The translations under genes were made by a program, and so were the position numbers. From positions 47,117-111,116 of the IMG/VR virus record IMGVR_UViG_3300030329_001359: 64,000 bases of DNA; one strand, 5' to 3'. This DNA comes from a virus. Shown in pieces: positions 26,735 to 33,720 of the stretch; within the stretch, counting starts at the first letter, position 1; the number at the start of each line of letters is the position of its first letter. Below the pieces are notes generated by a model that did no database searches, was not told the origin of the DNA, and was given only the letters and a program-made list of their open reading frames with translations.

Positions 26735-27503
26735 CTATTTTCTCTGGTAATACAGCTTGTTTAGCCCCTTCTAATTGTTCTGGTGAGAACCCTTGAAAGA
26801 CACCAAAGACGCCTACATCCTTGTGTTTAACAGTATTGACAGATGTTCCAATTATTTTACCTAATTCTTTTGTTGATTGTAATATGATATTATCATCTTC
26901 ACTATTATCAGCTAAGCATTTTAGTCTATTAAGTACATATTTATGGTCAACGCCTAATTCTTTAGCAACGTCTAGTACTGTTTTTTCTATTTCTTGCATT
27001 ACTCTCTCCTGTTTTAAAAGTACTAAAGCTTTCTTTTTAGCTTTGTTCTCATCTGAGACACCTTTAAAAGCATCCATGTAAGCTTTAACTGGACCCATGC
27101 CAGTAACGACATTAGTAGCAAATATCTTCTCATTGTTCGTAACCTTTTTCCTTTTTTTAACTCGCATATTCGTATACTTAATCTTTTTAGAAAAAGTATA
27201 TCTATTAGGATGTTGGTCAAAGTCTGTATCCATGAATGTATTTTTGTTATTAACAAACGTACCTACAATCGTTCTGACATAATTCTTGGCCCACTTATAA
27301 TTTTTTCTATCATTAGGGTGATTCAAATCAGATACTTTTAATAATTGAAGAATCCTATCATCATCACTATATACCCATTGATTCTCTTCACCATCTCTCC
27401 AATCTTTACATACAGGCAAAGCTTCTTCTTTGAAATGCTCTTGATATTCTTCTATATTGTCGAAGATATAGTGTCTTTTACCTTTAATTTTTCGGTATTC
27501 CAT
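26727..27503 (-). CDS. terS: Putative terminase small subunit
   Basis: 258 aa from the ATG at 27503; a GTG three codons earlier is possible. After a roughly 100-residue N-terminal part of unknown type (YIFDNIEEYQEHFKEEALPV), the region 'TNNEKIFATNVVTGMGPVKA', YMDAFKGVSD and 'ALVLLKQERVMQEIEK' has the helix-turn-helix and 'A...a..G....v..k...LL....v...i' pattern of phage small terminases. Position ahead of the large subunit fits. It would recognise packaging DNA. The N-terminal extension is longer than usual. Confidence 0.65.
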   Translation of the reverse strand: MEYRKIKGKRHYIFDNIEEYQEHFKEEALPVCKDWRDGEENQWVYSDDDRILQLLKVSDLNHPNDRKNYKWAKNYVRTIVGTFVNNKNTFMDTDFDQHPNRYTFSKKIKYTNMRVKKRKKVTNNEKIFATNVVTGMGPVKAYMDAFKGVSDENKAKKKALVLLKQERVMQEIEKTVLDVAKELGVDHKYVLNRLKCLADNSEDDNIILQSTKELGKIIGTSVNTVKHKDVGVFGVFQGFSPEQLEGAKQAVLPEKIDG

Positions 27504-27714
27504 CCAATTCACTTATTTGATTCTTGTATCTAATGCAGTCTTCTGTCAATTTTTCTACTAATGTAGCAACAGGTTCTTCTACAAAATATACTACATCATC
27601 AATCTCAAGAGGGCAATCTTTATTAACTCTCTTGGATAGCATCCTCAAAATATCTTCTTGCAACTCTATTGGAAGGTGGTCTATGAAATCTATGTTAACA
27701 GCCATATATCTCAC
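27484..27714 (-). CDS. Small acidic helical protein
   Basis: 76 aa from a GTG at 27714 in a GTGA overlap with the gene upstream; the ATG at 27705 is an alternative. Sequence VNIDFIDHLPIELQEDILRM, then acidic and helical (EEPVATLVEKLTEDCIRYKN). The N-terminus looks F-box-like by chance of pattern (LP.El...il), which I do not claim. Function unknown. Confidence 0.5.
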   Translation of the reverse strand: MRYMAVNIDFIDHLPIELQEDILRMLSKRVNKDCPLEIDDVVYFVEEPVATLVEKLTEDCIRYKNQISELDGIPKN

Positions 27715-28031
27715 CAATCCTTTCTTTCTGTATAATTATGTTTTGTCTTGTACACTCTCTTCTTCCTTGGTTTGCTATAATAAGCCTTTTTCTTTATTGG
27801 TTTGAATTTATTACCAATAACCTCCCCATCAAATACCTCAATCAATTTTAATAATAATTTAGATTCTTCAATATGGTCAATATCTAATTCATGCTTTACA
27901 CACCCTTTTTTGAATACATCAGTAGGAATATTCTTAGGGTGAAACTCATTGTTTCTCTTAACAAACCAATAGCATTGGTTCTTATGTTCTAAAAAGCAGC
28001 TGTTACAAGTTCTATTATTTTTATTTACCAT
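27711..28031 (-). CDS. Cys-rich first late gene, zinc-binding candidate
   Basis: 106 aa. The N-terminus has cysteines TCNSCFLEHKNQC and KKGCVKHELDIDH, suggesting a small zinc-binding fold, and the C-terminus is very basic (YYSKPRKKRVYKTKHNYTER). It is the first gene of the leftward late operon. Upstream is a TA tract with no Shine-Dalgarno, so initiation may be leaderless-like. A DNA-binding regulatory role would fit its place but is inferred. Confidence 0.5.
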   Translation of the reverse strand: MVNKNNRTCNSCFLEHKNQCYWFVKRNNEFHPKNIPTDVFKKGCVKHELDIDHIEESKLLLKLIEVFDGEVIGNKFKPIKKKAYYSKPRKKRVYKTKHNYTERKDW

Positions 28032-28040
28032 TTGTTTATG

Positions 28041-28085
28041 TATATATATATTATATATATATTATATATATTATATATACTATAT
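28041..28085. repeat. Alternating TA tract
   Basis: Forty-odd bases of almost pure TA dinucleotides, broken at intervals by TTA steps about every 10-12 bases. It directly precedes the first late gene. It could melt, extrude a cruciform or contain overlapping -10 elements. Confidence 0.7.
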
Positions 28086-28092
28086 CCCCCTA

Positions 28093-28131
28093 TTCTTTTC
28101 TTTTCTTTACTCCACTTTCTTTTCTTTTCTT
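28093..28131. repeat. Perfect homopyrimidine mirror repeat (H-DNA candidate)
   Basis: Arm 28093-28108, TTCTTTTCTTTTCTTT, is the exact mirror image (not reverse complement) of arm 28116-28131. The spacer is ACTCCAC. A 16-bp homopurine-homopyrimidine mirror repeat with a 7-bp spacer is the classic sequence requirement for an intramolecular triplex. Confidence 0.75.
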
Positions 28132-28220
28132 ATGAAAAGTAGCACGAATATACAAAAATGCCCATGTGTTAGTCAACAGTAGCATCATTTTGATATGGGG
28201 TGTTTTATACAGGTACACCG

Positions 28221-28233
28221 GTCTCATAGAGAC
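28221..28233. promoter_or_regulatory. Palindrome GTCTC-ATA-GAGAC
   Basis: Perfect 5-bp inverted repeat with a 3-nt centre, just upstream of the second palindrome and the early gene. It could be an operator half of an early control switch. Confidence 0.35.
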
Positions 28234-28237
28234 TTTC

Positions 28238-28254
28238 CGTAAATAGGATTTACG
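28238..28254. promoter_or_regulatory. 17-bp operator-like palindrome
   Basis: CGTAAAT-AGG-ATTTACG is a perfect 7-bp inverted repeat with a 3-nt centre, the size of a typical dimer operator. It lies 54 bases before the first early ATG, where it could block or recruit polymerase. Confidence 0.45.
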
Positions 28255-28260
28255 TTATTT

Positions 28261-28288
28261 TTGATTTAGGAATTAAGAAGTTTACACT
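28261..28288 (+). promoter_or_regulatory. Possible early promoter
   Basis: TTGATT (28261-28266), a 16-bp spacer and TACACT (28283-28288) each match sigma70 consensus at four of six positions. Transcription would begin just before the AAAGGAG of the first early gene. Weak, and other signals are possible if a phage polymerase is used. Confidence 0.3.
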
Positions 28289-28308
28289 GAATAATAAAGG
28301 AGACATAT

Positions 28309-28716
28309 ATGTCAAATCTCACACCTAACCCTATCTTGAACGTACTGCCTCAACTGGCTGCTATTAAAGAGATGGGCTCGCGGTTCCCTTCGTGGCCTAA
28401 AGTAATGAACCTTGCTAATCAATGCATGTATGCCCAAGCAGGCATAACAGTTCTTACGGATTCAATGGGTAACTCGTTTCAGGTTCCTCAGGCTCAACTA
28501 GCTCAGATACAAGGAGCTCAACCTCAGGCTCAACTGACTGCTGCCAATCAAGTAGCTGATACTACTGATGAGATTCAGGCTCTTAAAGCTGAAATCAATA
28601 AGACTCAGGGTAGAGCTCTACACAATGTTGAATCTAAGCTTAATGCTAGATTTGATAAGATTGAGAAGTTTCTTGAGTCTTTACCAACTGTACCAGTGGT
28701 ACCGGACTCCGCATAA
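28309..28716 (+). CDS. First early gene, monocistronic, Gln/Ala-repeat protein
   Basis: 135 aa. Pro/Leu-rich N-terminus (PNPILNVLPQLAAIKEMGSR), a 'tDsmGnsfqvp' middle, a Gln/Ala repeat (PQAQLAQIQGAQPQAQLT) and a C-terminal coiled coil (NVESKLNARFDKIEKFLESL). It has AAAGGAG, an immediate UUCG terminator and visibly richer G+C and more regular codons than the neighbouring early genes. That fits an abundantly made protein, perhaps host-takeover or structural. No known family recognised. Confidence 0.65.
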   Translation: MSNLTPNPILNVLPQLAAIKEMGSRFPSWPKVMNLANQCMYAQAGITVLTDSMGNSFQVPQAQLAQIQGAQPQAQLTAANQVADTTDEIQALKAEINKTQGRALHNVESKLNARFDKIEKFLESLPTVPVVPDSA

Positions 28717-28723
28717 GGCTAAA

Positions 28724-28750
28724 AGGGCCCCTTCGGGGGCTCTTTTTTTT
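28724..28750 (+). terminator. Rho-independent terminator with UUCG loop
   Basis: Stem AGGGCCCC/GGGGCTCT (one G-T pair) around a TTCG tetraloop, followed by a run of eight T. It ends the first early transcript, so later early genes depend on read-through or a new promoter. Confidence 0.9.
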
Positions 28751-29069
28751 AAGAAGTTCTTTGATATCTATCGCTTATACACCTGCAATGCTACAGCAAC
28801 AGCAATATAATGCACCATTATAGTTGTATGCTACATATAATCTACTTTATATAGTACTTGTATTATACAAACATGGTCATGCAACATGCTCGTGTTGGTC
28901 ATGCATTCTAAGCTCAGTATGAATGCTATATCGAGTGTGCGTCCCCTGAGTTTCCGCTTAGTGTTGGAGAATCTAAGTATTGACAGACAGAGCGTCCAAA
29001 GGCTAGTGTCGAACCTACTAGCCAAATCTTTATAGAATTTTTTATGAAATGATTAAAAAAGGAACTGTT
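28751..29069 (+). promoter_or_regulatory. Non-coding leader with repeats before the main early operon
   Basis: About 320 bases without a supported gene. It holds two perfect TATAAT hexamers (28806-28811, 28836-28841) without a good -35 partner. A direct repeat TGGTCATGCA lies at 28874-28883 and 28896-28905, start-to-start 22 bp (two helical turns). A TTGACA is at 28980-28985. A hairpin GGCTAGT/ACTAGCC lies at 29001-29023. This most likely is the promoter/leader of the operon starting at 29070. Confidence 0.45.
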
Positions 29070-29321
29070 ATGAGAAAAGCAAAGCTAATAAAAAAGGAAA
29101 AGAAAAAACTAAACGATAAACTTGCAGCTGAAGGTAGAACAAAGAATCAAAGAAGGAAGAAGAAGATGAAGGCTGCTGTTGATACTTATGATGGTCGTTT
29201 AGGTGCATTGAAAGGTGAAACACTTAGAGAAAAATATCTTCATATGCATAGATTGATTGGTGATGAGAACACAAGGCTTAAGAAAGAAGCTGAAGAGAAA
29301 GAATCAAAGAAAACTGAATAA
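29070..29321 (+). CDS. Small Lys-rich helical protein
   Basis: 83 aa from the ATG at 29070 (MRKAKLIKKEKKKLNDKLAA), chosen because AAAAAAGGA lies 6 nt upstream; the ATG at 29049 has none. Highly charged and helical, with many Lys/Glu (RRKKKMKAAVDTYDGRLGAL). Function unknown; basic N-terminus may bind nucleic acid. Confidence 0.5.
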   Translation: MRKAKLIKKEKKKLNDKLAAEGRTKNQRRKKKMKAAVDTYDGRLGALKGETLREKYLHMHRLIGDENTRLKKEAEEKESKKTE

Positions 29322-29333
29322 GATTAAAAAGAT

Positions 29334-29402
29334 ATGCAGGGGTCTATCCATTTGTTACCCACAACTACTTGTATCATATGGACCAACCCTAGGCCCCTGT
29401 AT
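29334..29402 (+). ncRNA. Structured intergenic element A
   Basis: Closing stem 29334-29346 with 29390-29402, about 13 bp including two G-T pairs; core CAGGGGTCTA/TAGGCCCCTG. Inside, TCCAT (29347) and ATGGA (29378) can pair. It fills the gap between the 83-aa and 40-aa genes and is GC-richer than its surroundings. Candidate small RNA, cis-regulatory element or RNase III site. Confidence 0.35.
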
Positions 29403-29436
29403 TTAACACATACTGAAATACCAAAAGGAGCACAAA

Positions 29437-29559
29437 ATGAGTATTGAAAAAGTAAACCATGTTAGCTATGCTGTTTGGGATAATATAGGCGGTTTTTGCT
29501 TATTTATAGGTACATTACAGCAATGCAGACAATATATAAAAGAATGCAAGGAGGAATAA
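29437..29559 (+). CDS. 40-aa protein
   Basis: MSIEKVNHVSYAVWDNIGGF, then CLFIGTLQQCRQYIKECKEE. An AAAAGGAG 6 nt before the ATG and a tight join to the next gene support it. The pattern 'vsyaVwdni ggfcl fiGtl.qC..yi' resembles very small phage proteins with a beta-beta-alpha fold. Function unknown. Confidence 0.55.
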   Translation: MSIEKVNHVSYAVWDNIGGFCLFIGTLQQCRQYIKECKEE

Positions 29560-29563
29560 AATA

Positions 29564-29962
29564 ATGATACTACCAAAAGTATTACATAAGGAGTTTCTTC
29601 ATTATTATAATGAGTGTGAAATAGCTGGATGTGAAAATGATACAGACTATTATAGTGAACTTGAAGTTCGAGTATGCTTTAATCATCAGGATAATTATTT
29701 TGAACAATATAAAATTCAAAAAGCAAAATGGGTATCCAGAGAAAGTCGTGCGAGTGAAAAACATGAAAAAGATATGAGAAATGCTAGTAAAGAGCTGGAT
29801 ATTTATCAAAAGAAACTTATATATGCTGAAAGAGATATAGAACGTTTAAAAGAAATAATATCAAGACCATTATGGTCCATTGCTAAAGACAGGATTATAA
29901 TTTTCTATTTAAAGCATATTAAAAGAGAAGAATTTAAAATAGCAATTAGAAAGGCTAAGTAA
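29564..29962 (+). CDS. Helical hypothetical with N-terminal Cys pair
   Basis: 132 aa. N-terminus YNECEIAGCENDTDYYSELE, then VRVCFNHQDNY, carries Cys/His that could bind zinc, followed by a long charged helix (ELDIYQKKLIYAERDIERLK). AAGGAGG precedes the ATG. No family recognised. Confidence 0.5.
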   Translation: MILPKVLHKEFLHYYNECEIAGCENDTDYYSELEVRVCFNHQDNYFEQYKIQKAKWVSRESRASEKHEKDMRNASKELDIYQKKLIYAERDIERLKEIISRPLWSIAKDRIIIFYLKHIKREEFKIAIRKAK

Positions 29963-29964
29963 TA

Positions 29965-30175
29965 CAAGGACGCTTGGGCGATGGTATGCCATAGCCAATT
30001 TGCCCTTTCTAAAAGAGGGTGTCAATGATGGTCGGAATGTTCTTTTACACAAACCTGAGGCAATTCGGCGGATTAAGGCACCCTCTGCTTTTCGCATCCC
30101 AGCAATGTCTTTAGAGAGTAGTACTAAGTCACGTGGATATGTAGTGCGCAAAAGGTCAGACCTCTCTCTTTAGAT
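29965..30175 (+). ncRNA. Structured intergenic element B
   Basis: About 210 GC-richer bases without a supported gene. Outer pairing 29972-29983 (GCTTGGGCGATG) with 30094-30103 (GCATCCCAGC), 9 bp with two bulges. Nested stem 30014-30023 (AGAGGGTGTC) with 30077-30086 (GGCACCCTCT), 10 bp. A second domain is closed by AGAGAG (30113) and CTCTCT (30164), with GGTCAGACC inside. A reverse-strand ORF (29909-30151) crosses it but runs deep into the coding gene and lacks a proper start signal. Confidence 0.4.
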
Positions 30176-30211
30176 ATTCTAATAATAAATAATTGAATTA
30201 AAGGAGCAACA

Positions 30212-30457
30212 ATGTTAAAAAATAAAAATCTTAAAGAATTGATACCAATATTTCATAAAATATTTCAAATGTTATTTACTGAAATGAGAAATAGTGGAAT
30301 TAACGATGAAAGAGTTAAATGGTATGCTGATTCCATAGCTACTTTATTAAGCTTTACAATAGTTCTTATCTATGAAGATAAGGAAGAATTTGATAAATAT
30401 GTGAATGAACTTGATGATAGATATGATGATGAATTAGAACAAAAAGCAAGGGCTTAA
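30212..30457 (+). CDS. Small acidic helical protein
   Basis: 81 aa (LKNKNLKELIPIFHKIFQML), helical, ending in an acidic tail (ELDDRYDDELEQKARA). It has AAAGGAG at good spacing. The composition is that of small phage inhibitors or host-factor binders; no function can be stated. Confidence 0.5.
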   Translation: MLKNKNLKELIPIFHKIFQMLFTEMRNSGINDERVKWYADSIATLLSFTIVLIYEDKEEFDKYVNELDDRYDDELEQKARA

Positions 30458-30466
30458 AGAAATATT

Positions 30467-30640
30467 ATGAAAAAAGAAAACAGATATCAAATAACAGTTA
30501 AAGAATTGCAAAAGAATGTAAAAGATAGAATAGTAGATGTATACACACAAGGCGATGTAACTGTTGTTGAAATACCTAATGGTAGGGTAAAAATTATGCC
30601 AGAACATAAAAAACCGAATGTTAAAAGGGGAAGCAAATGA
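30467..30640 (+). CDS. 57-aa hypothetical
   Basis: MKKENRYQITVKELQKNVKD, then a beta-rich part (VTVVEIPNGRVKIM) and a basic end. Its TGA overlaps the next ATG (ATGA), which supports translation. Resembles short phage proteins with a ribbon-helix or Phd-like look, but I do not assign one. Confidence 0.45.
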   Translation: MKKENRYQITVKELQKNVKDRIVDVYTQGDVTVVEIPNGRVKIMPEHKKPNVKRGSK

Positions 30641-30891
30641 GTAAACAAAAACTATTTCCAAAACATAAAGATGATATAGAAATAAAACTTACGGAATGTT
30701 TAGAAAAAAAATATACTGACTTTAATGTAGAAGCAAAAGCAGTAAATCATGGATGGATACAAGCATTGAAATGGGTAAAAGGATATGATAATTTATTTAA
30801 AAATAATGATAAAGATGTTCCAGTAATAACTGGAGATAAAGATACGGATGCTTTATTGGAAGATGAAAGAATAGCTCAAGAAGAATTATGA
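30637..30891 (+). CDS. Small hypothetical protein
   Basis: 84 aa. Helical N-terminus (DDIEIKLTECLEKKYTDFNV), 'EAKAVNHGWIQALKWVKGYD', acidic C-terminus. It starts in an ATGA overlap and ends in another. Function unknown. Confidence 0.5.
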   Translation: MSKQKLFPKHKDDIEIKLTECLEKKYTDFNVEAKAVNHGWIQALKWVKGYDNLFKNNDKDVPVITGDKDTDALLEDERIAQEEL

Positions 30892-31166
30892 GTTATTATA
30901 ATCAATATTCTCCTATTACACCAATAGAATATAAGATAACTCTTTTATTGGTAATGGAAGGATATAAAAAAGATGACATACATTTTAGAAATGAACTTGG
31001 AAGTAAAAATAGATATCTAAGATGTGCATATTGGGAATACATCAAGACAGAAACATTAAAATATGTTGAAGAGCACGCCAATGTATCTTTTAATATGGAA
31101 GTCATAGAAGATAGTGATTGTTTAGATAAATATTGTTATAAATATAAAATAAAAGGAGATGTATAA
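30888..31166 (+). CDS. Small hypothetical protein
   Basis: 92 aa (MSYYNQYSPITPIEYKITLL), no recognisable domain. It is coupled to both neighbours (ATGA at its start, TAATG at its end). Likely a phage accessory protein. Confidence 0.5.
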   Translation: MSYYNQYSPITPIEYKITLLLVMEGYKKDDIHFRNELGSKNRYLRCAYWEYIKTETLKYVEEHANVSFNMEVIEDSDCLDKYCYKYKIKGDV

Positions 31167-31678
31167 TGGGATTTGATTTATATGGAATGAATCCACAAGA
31201 AAATACAAAAAAACCAGCTATATTAGAAAAGCCTTGGTGGGAATGTGAAACAAACAAAGAAAAAGAAAATCATTCTATTGCTTTAAATGAATATGAAAAA
31301 CAGAATCCAGGTGTTTATTTTAGATTAAATAATTGGGGATGGAGACCTCTTTGGGGATTTATTTATGCATCTTGTGATGATATATTAACTGAAAAAGATT
31401 ACGATAATGGCCATGCTAATTCGGGTCATCGTATATCAAAAACAAAAGCAACAAGAATATCAAAAAGACTGCAAAAACTTGACAAATTAGGAATACTTGA
31501 AACATATCAAAATGAAGTTATAGATATTATTGAAAAAGCTGAAAAGAAAAATAAAAAGCTTAAATTATCTGTATCAGATAAAGAATACGACTGGGCGGCC
31601 CACTATCCATTTCGTAGAGATTGGGTGGTTGAATTTGCTAACTTCTGTGAGCAATCCGGAGGGTTTGAAATATGTTGA
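31166..31678 (+). CDS. 'GFDLYGMNP' conserved phage hypothetical
   Basis: 170 aa. N-terminal MGFDLYGMNPQ and 'YFRLNNWGWRPLWGFIYASC', then 'GHANSGHRISKTKATRISKR' are hallmarks of a phage protein family I recognise from many genomes but whose function is not known to me. The C-terminus (PFRRDWVVEFANFCEQSGGF) is typical too. It comes last before a new promoter. Confidence 0.65.
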   Translation: MGFDLYGMNPQENTKKPAILEKPWWECETNKEKENHSIALNEYEKQNPGVYFRLNNWGWRPLWGFIYASCDDILTEKDYDNGHANSGHRISKTKATRISKRLQKLDKLGILETYQNEVIDIIEKAEKKNKKLKLSVSDKEYDWAAHYPFRRDWVVEFANFCEQSGGFEIC

Positions 31679-31682
31679 CCGC

Positions 31683-31711
31683 TTGACAAATAAACTGATT
31701 TAAAGTAAATT
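31683..31711 (+). promoter_or_regulatory. sigma70-like promoter for recombination module
   Basis: A perfect TTGACA (31683-31688), a 17-bp spacer and TAAATT (31706-31711, four of six). It would start RNA just ahead of the AAAAGGAG of the Cas4-like gene. Confidence 0.5.
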
Positions 31712-31734
31712 CTATACATCAAAAGGAGTTGATA

Positions 31735-32532
31735 TTGTTGAACTTAGAGACAATATATGATGACTACCTTGAAAGGCTCCAAGAAGAGCGTAAAAAAGAA
31801 TATAAAGAATACGAAGAATGGTTTTCAGGTTCATCTGCTGGAAGTTGCTATAAAAAGCAATGGTACAAAATCAAGCAATTTGAGCCTGAACCATTTGACC
31901 TAAGAACTAAAAGACTACTAAGACTTGGTACTATAGTTCATGCTGATATAGAAAAAGCAATATCTGAAGCAGAGCCTGCTGATGGTGTTGAGGTCCTACT
32001 TGAGCATGAAATAAAGATAGATGAATGGAATGTAGTTGGACACTTAGACCACTGTTTCCTAAGAAGAGATGGTGATAAGATTGAAATGTATGTTAGTGAT
32101 TTAAAAACACTCGCTGCATTCAGTTGGACAAGTAAGTTCGGAAGGAAAGCTAAAAAGCAAAGTATTAATATGATTCCTACGTTTGGACATTATGAGCTTC
32201 AAGTAGCAACATATGCATTAGGAATGTTAAAAAGTGTTATGCCTGAACTACCCAATTTTAATAGTGGAGACCATATTCATTATGAAATTGATAACTTGAA
32301 AGATAATATTTCTATCAACATAGTTTGGTATAATAAGAATGATTCAAAAATGAAGACAGTAGAAATATCTACAGAAGCATTACATGCTGCTATAGCATAT
32401 TGGAATGATTTAAATGATTTTATAAATGAAGATAAAAACATTGAATCAATACCACCAGATGGAGCTATAGGTATACCAATGCAAGGATGGGAATGTAAAT
32501 ACTGTCAATATAAGAAACATTGTATTAAATAA
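31735..32532 (+). CDS. Cas4/RecB-like PD-(D/E)XK nuclease
   Basis: 265 aa from a TTG; no ATG exists before the domain, and AAAAGGAG at 31721-31728 points to the TTG at 31735. Motifs: GSSAGSCYKKQWY (first Cys and helix), RLGTIVHADIE (His, about residue 65), VVGHLDH (Asp, about 102), YVSDLKT (D-x-K, about 121), HYELQVATYAL, and C-terminal WECKYCQYKKHC. The cysteines fit a Cas4-type Fe-S cluster. It would be an exonuclease making 3' single strands for the annealing protein encoded next. Confidence 0.8.
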   Translation: MLNLETIYDDYLERLQEERKKEYKEYEEWFSGSSAGSCYKKQWYKIKQFEPEPFDLRTKRLLRLGTIVHADIEKAISEAEPADGVEVLLEHEIKIDEWNVVGHLDHCFLRRDGDKIEMYVSDLKTLAAFSWTSKFGRKAKKQSINMIPTFGHYELQVATYALGMLKSVMPELPNFNSGDHIHYEIDNLKDNISINIVWYNKNDSKMKTVEISTEALHAAIAYWNDLNDFINEDKNIESIPPDGAIGIPMQGWECKYCQYKKHCIK

Positions 32533-32543
32533 AAGGAAGACAA

Positions 32544-33158
32544 ATGGCAAAAAAAGATAATAAGATAGCTGTTCTAAATGAACAATCTATACAAAATATA
32601 GAAAGTCGTAGAGAGCATCATTCTTATCATAAGACTGTGAGTAATATGAAAACTCCACAGAAATATATAAAACAAAAGATGGGCCTTGATTATGTAGAGT
32701 ATGGATATATGAGAGACCTAGCTGATAAGTTTTATCCTGGGTGGAGTTGGACAATCATAAGATGTGCAGCTTTAGGAAGTGAAGCATATGAAGTTCATGG
32801 TAGACTTAAATGGTTTGATAATGGTATATGGAGAGAAGGTGATTGTATTGCAGCTCATAGAATACAGAAGAAAAGAGGTTCTGATGAGTTTGTAGACGTT
32901 GGAAATGATTTAAAAGCCGCTAATACAGATACTATTAAGAAAGCATTTAATATGTATATGAACATCGCTGATGATATTTATCGTAATCAGATTGACGAAT
33001 ATGAATTAGAGAAAAGTCAGATACAACAGTTACTTGATAGTGCTGGTAATGTAGATGAAGATACTCAAACTATTATTGCTGAGAAGATAGATACTAGAGA
33101 AATAAATGCATATAACTTTGAACAATCATTAGAAAAGCTAAAGGAAATGAATAAATGA
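32544..33158 (+). CDS. Rad52-like single-strand annealing protein
   Basis: 204 aa. 'GLDYVEYGYMRDLADKFYPG', 'WSWTIIRCAALGSEAYEVHG', 'WREGDCIAAHRIQ' and 'VDVGNDLKAANTDTIKKAFN' fit the Rad52/22-type phage recombinase fold ('dy.....y........gw.w.v.....g.....v.g.l........gs........a..da.kkA'). Next to a Cas4-like nuclease, as in many phages. It would anneal complementary strands during recombination-dependent replication. Confidence 0.7.
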   Translation: MAKKDNKIAVLNEQSIQNIESRREHHSYHKTVSNMKTPQKYIKQKMGLDYVEYGYMRDLADKFYPGWSWTIIRCAALGSEAYEVHGRLKWFDNGIWREGDCIAAHRIQKKRGSDEFVDVGNDLKAANTDTIKKAFNMYMNIADDIYRNQIDEYELEKSQIQQLLDSAGNVDEDTQTIIAEKIDTREINAYNFEQSLEKLKEMNK

Positions 33159-33439
33159 AAAGTATAAATAATTATGGAGAGATTCATTCTCTTCTACATG
33201 AAGATGAAGTTTATACAGTAGGAACGAATGACGGAAAAGAATTTAGGAGAGTAGTATACAAAGGAACAAAACTCTTAAATGGAAAGTCTATGATGGTATT
33301 TAAAACAGAAGACAATAGTCGATTGACAATAAATCCATCATTTCACACTTTCACAATAGAAGAACATCCATTACCTCAACCTGAGGACTTTGAAAGTAAA
33401 GTGGATGTTTACATTGAAAATAAAACAAAGGAGAAGTAA
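33155..33439 (+). CDS. Small hypothetical in recombination operon
   Basis: 94 aa, beta-rich (DEVYTVGTNDGKEFRRVVYK, then GKSMMVFKTED and LTINPSFHTFTIEE). It looks like a small SH3/OB-like barrel. It starts in an ATGA-type overlap. Function unknown. Confidence 0.5.
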   Translation: MKSINNYGEIHSLLHEDEVYTVGTNDGKEFRRVVYKGTKLLNGKSMMVFKTEDNSRLTINPSFHTFTIEEHPLPQPEDFESKVDVYIENKTKEK

Positions 33440-33442
33440 GGC

Positions 33443-33709
33443 ATGGGCCGATTAACAATAAAGGAAGTAGACGAACTAAAAAAAGCTGGTGTTCTTGATA
33501 GTAAAGCTGTAAAAGAGCTTGAAAGTAAGAATCTTGTAGGCACTAGAACTCGTGGAACTAAGTATTATTTTAAGAATGGTAAAGGGAAAGTACATCCTCA
33601 ACTATACTTTAAAGGGCTTGGTAAAAAGACAAAGCCATCTAAGGAAATGTCAACATTTAGGCAAGAGTTTAATAAACTGCTTGATAAATACGCAACTAAA
33701 GAACAGTAA
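33443..33709 (+). CDS. Small basic winged-helix-like protein
   Basis: 88 aa. 'TIKEVDELKKAGVLDSKAVK' looks like a short helix-turn-helix, then a hairpin (TRGTKYYFKNGKGKVHPQLY) and a basic helix. It may bind DNA. No family assigned. Confidence 0.45.
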   Translation: MGRLTIKEVDELKKAGVLDSKAVKELESKNLVGTRTRGTKYYFKNGKGKVHPQLYFKGLGKKTKPSKEMSTFRQEFNKLLDKYATKEQ

Positions 33710-33720
33710 TTGGAGTATTG

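Larger units (their letters stand above)
28032..28308. promoter_or_regulatory. Divergent control region, possible replication origin
   Basis: 277 bases without a gene separate the leftward late and rightward early operons. From the late side it holds a TA tract (28041-28085), a homopyrimidine mirror repeat (28093-28131), a plain stretch with TTTTATAC near 28204, and two palindromes (28221-28233, 28238-28254). The easily melted TA tract beside a potential triplex is the kind of DNA found at origins, but no initiator iterons are visible. Confidence 0.5.

Noticed and set aside
28990-29030. tRNA-like GGTTCGAC on the minus strand
   Set aside because: A T-loop-like sequence is present, but the flanking T-stem does not pair in the required register and no acceptor or anticodon stem can be built; it is a simple hairpin.
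29909-30151. 80-aa minus-strand ORF across element B
   Set aside because: It overlaps a supported plus-strand gene, opposes the operon, has no Shine-Dalgarno and odd composition; the folded RNA explanation is better.
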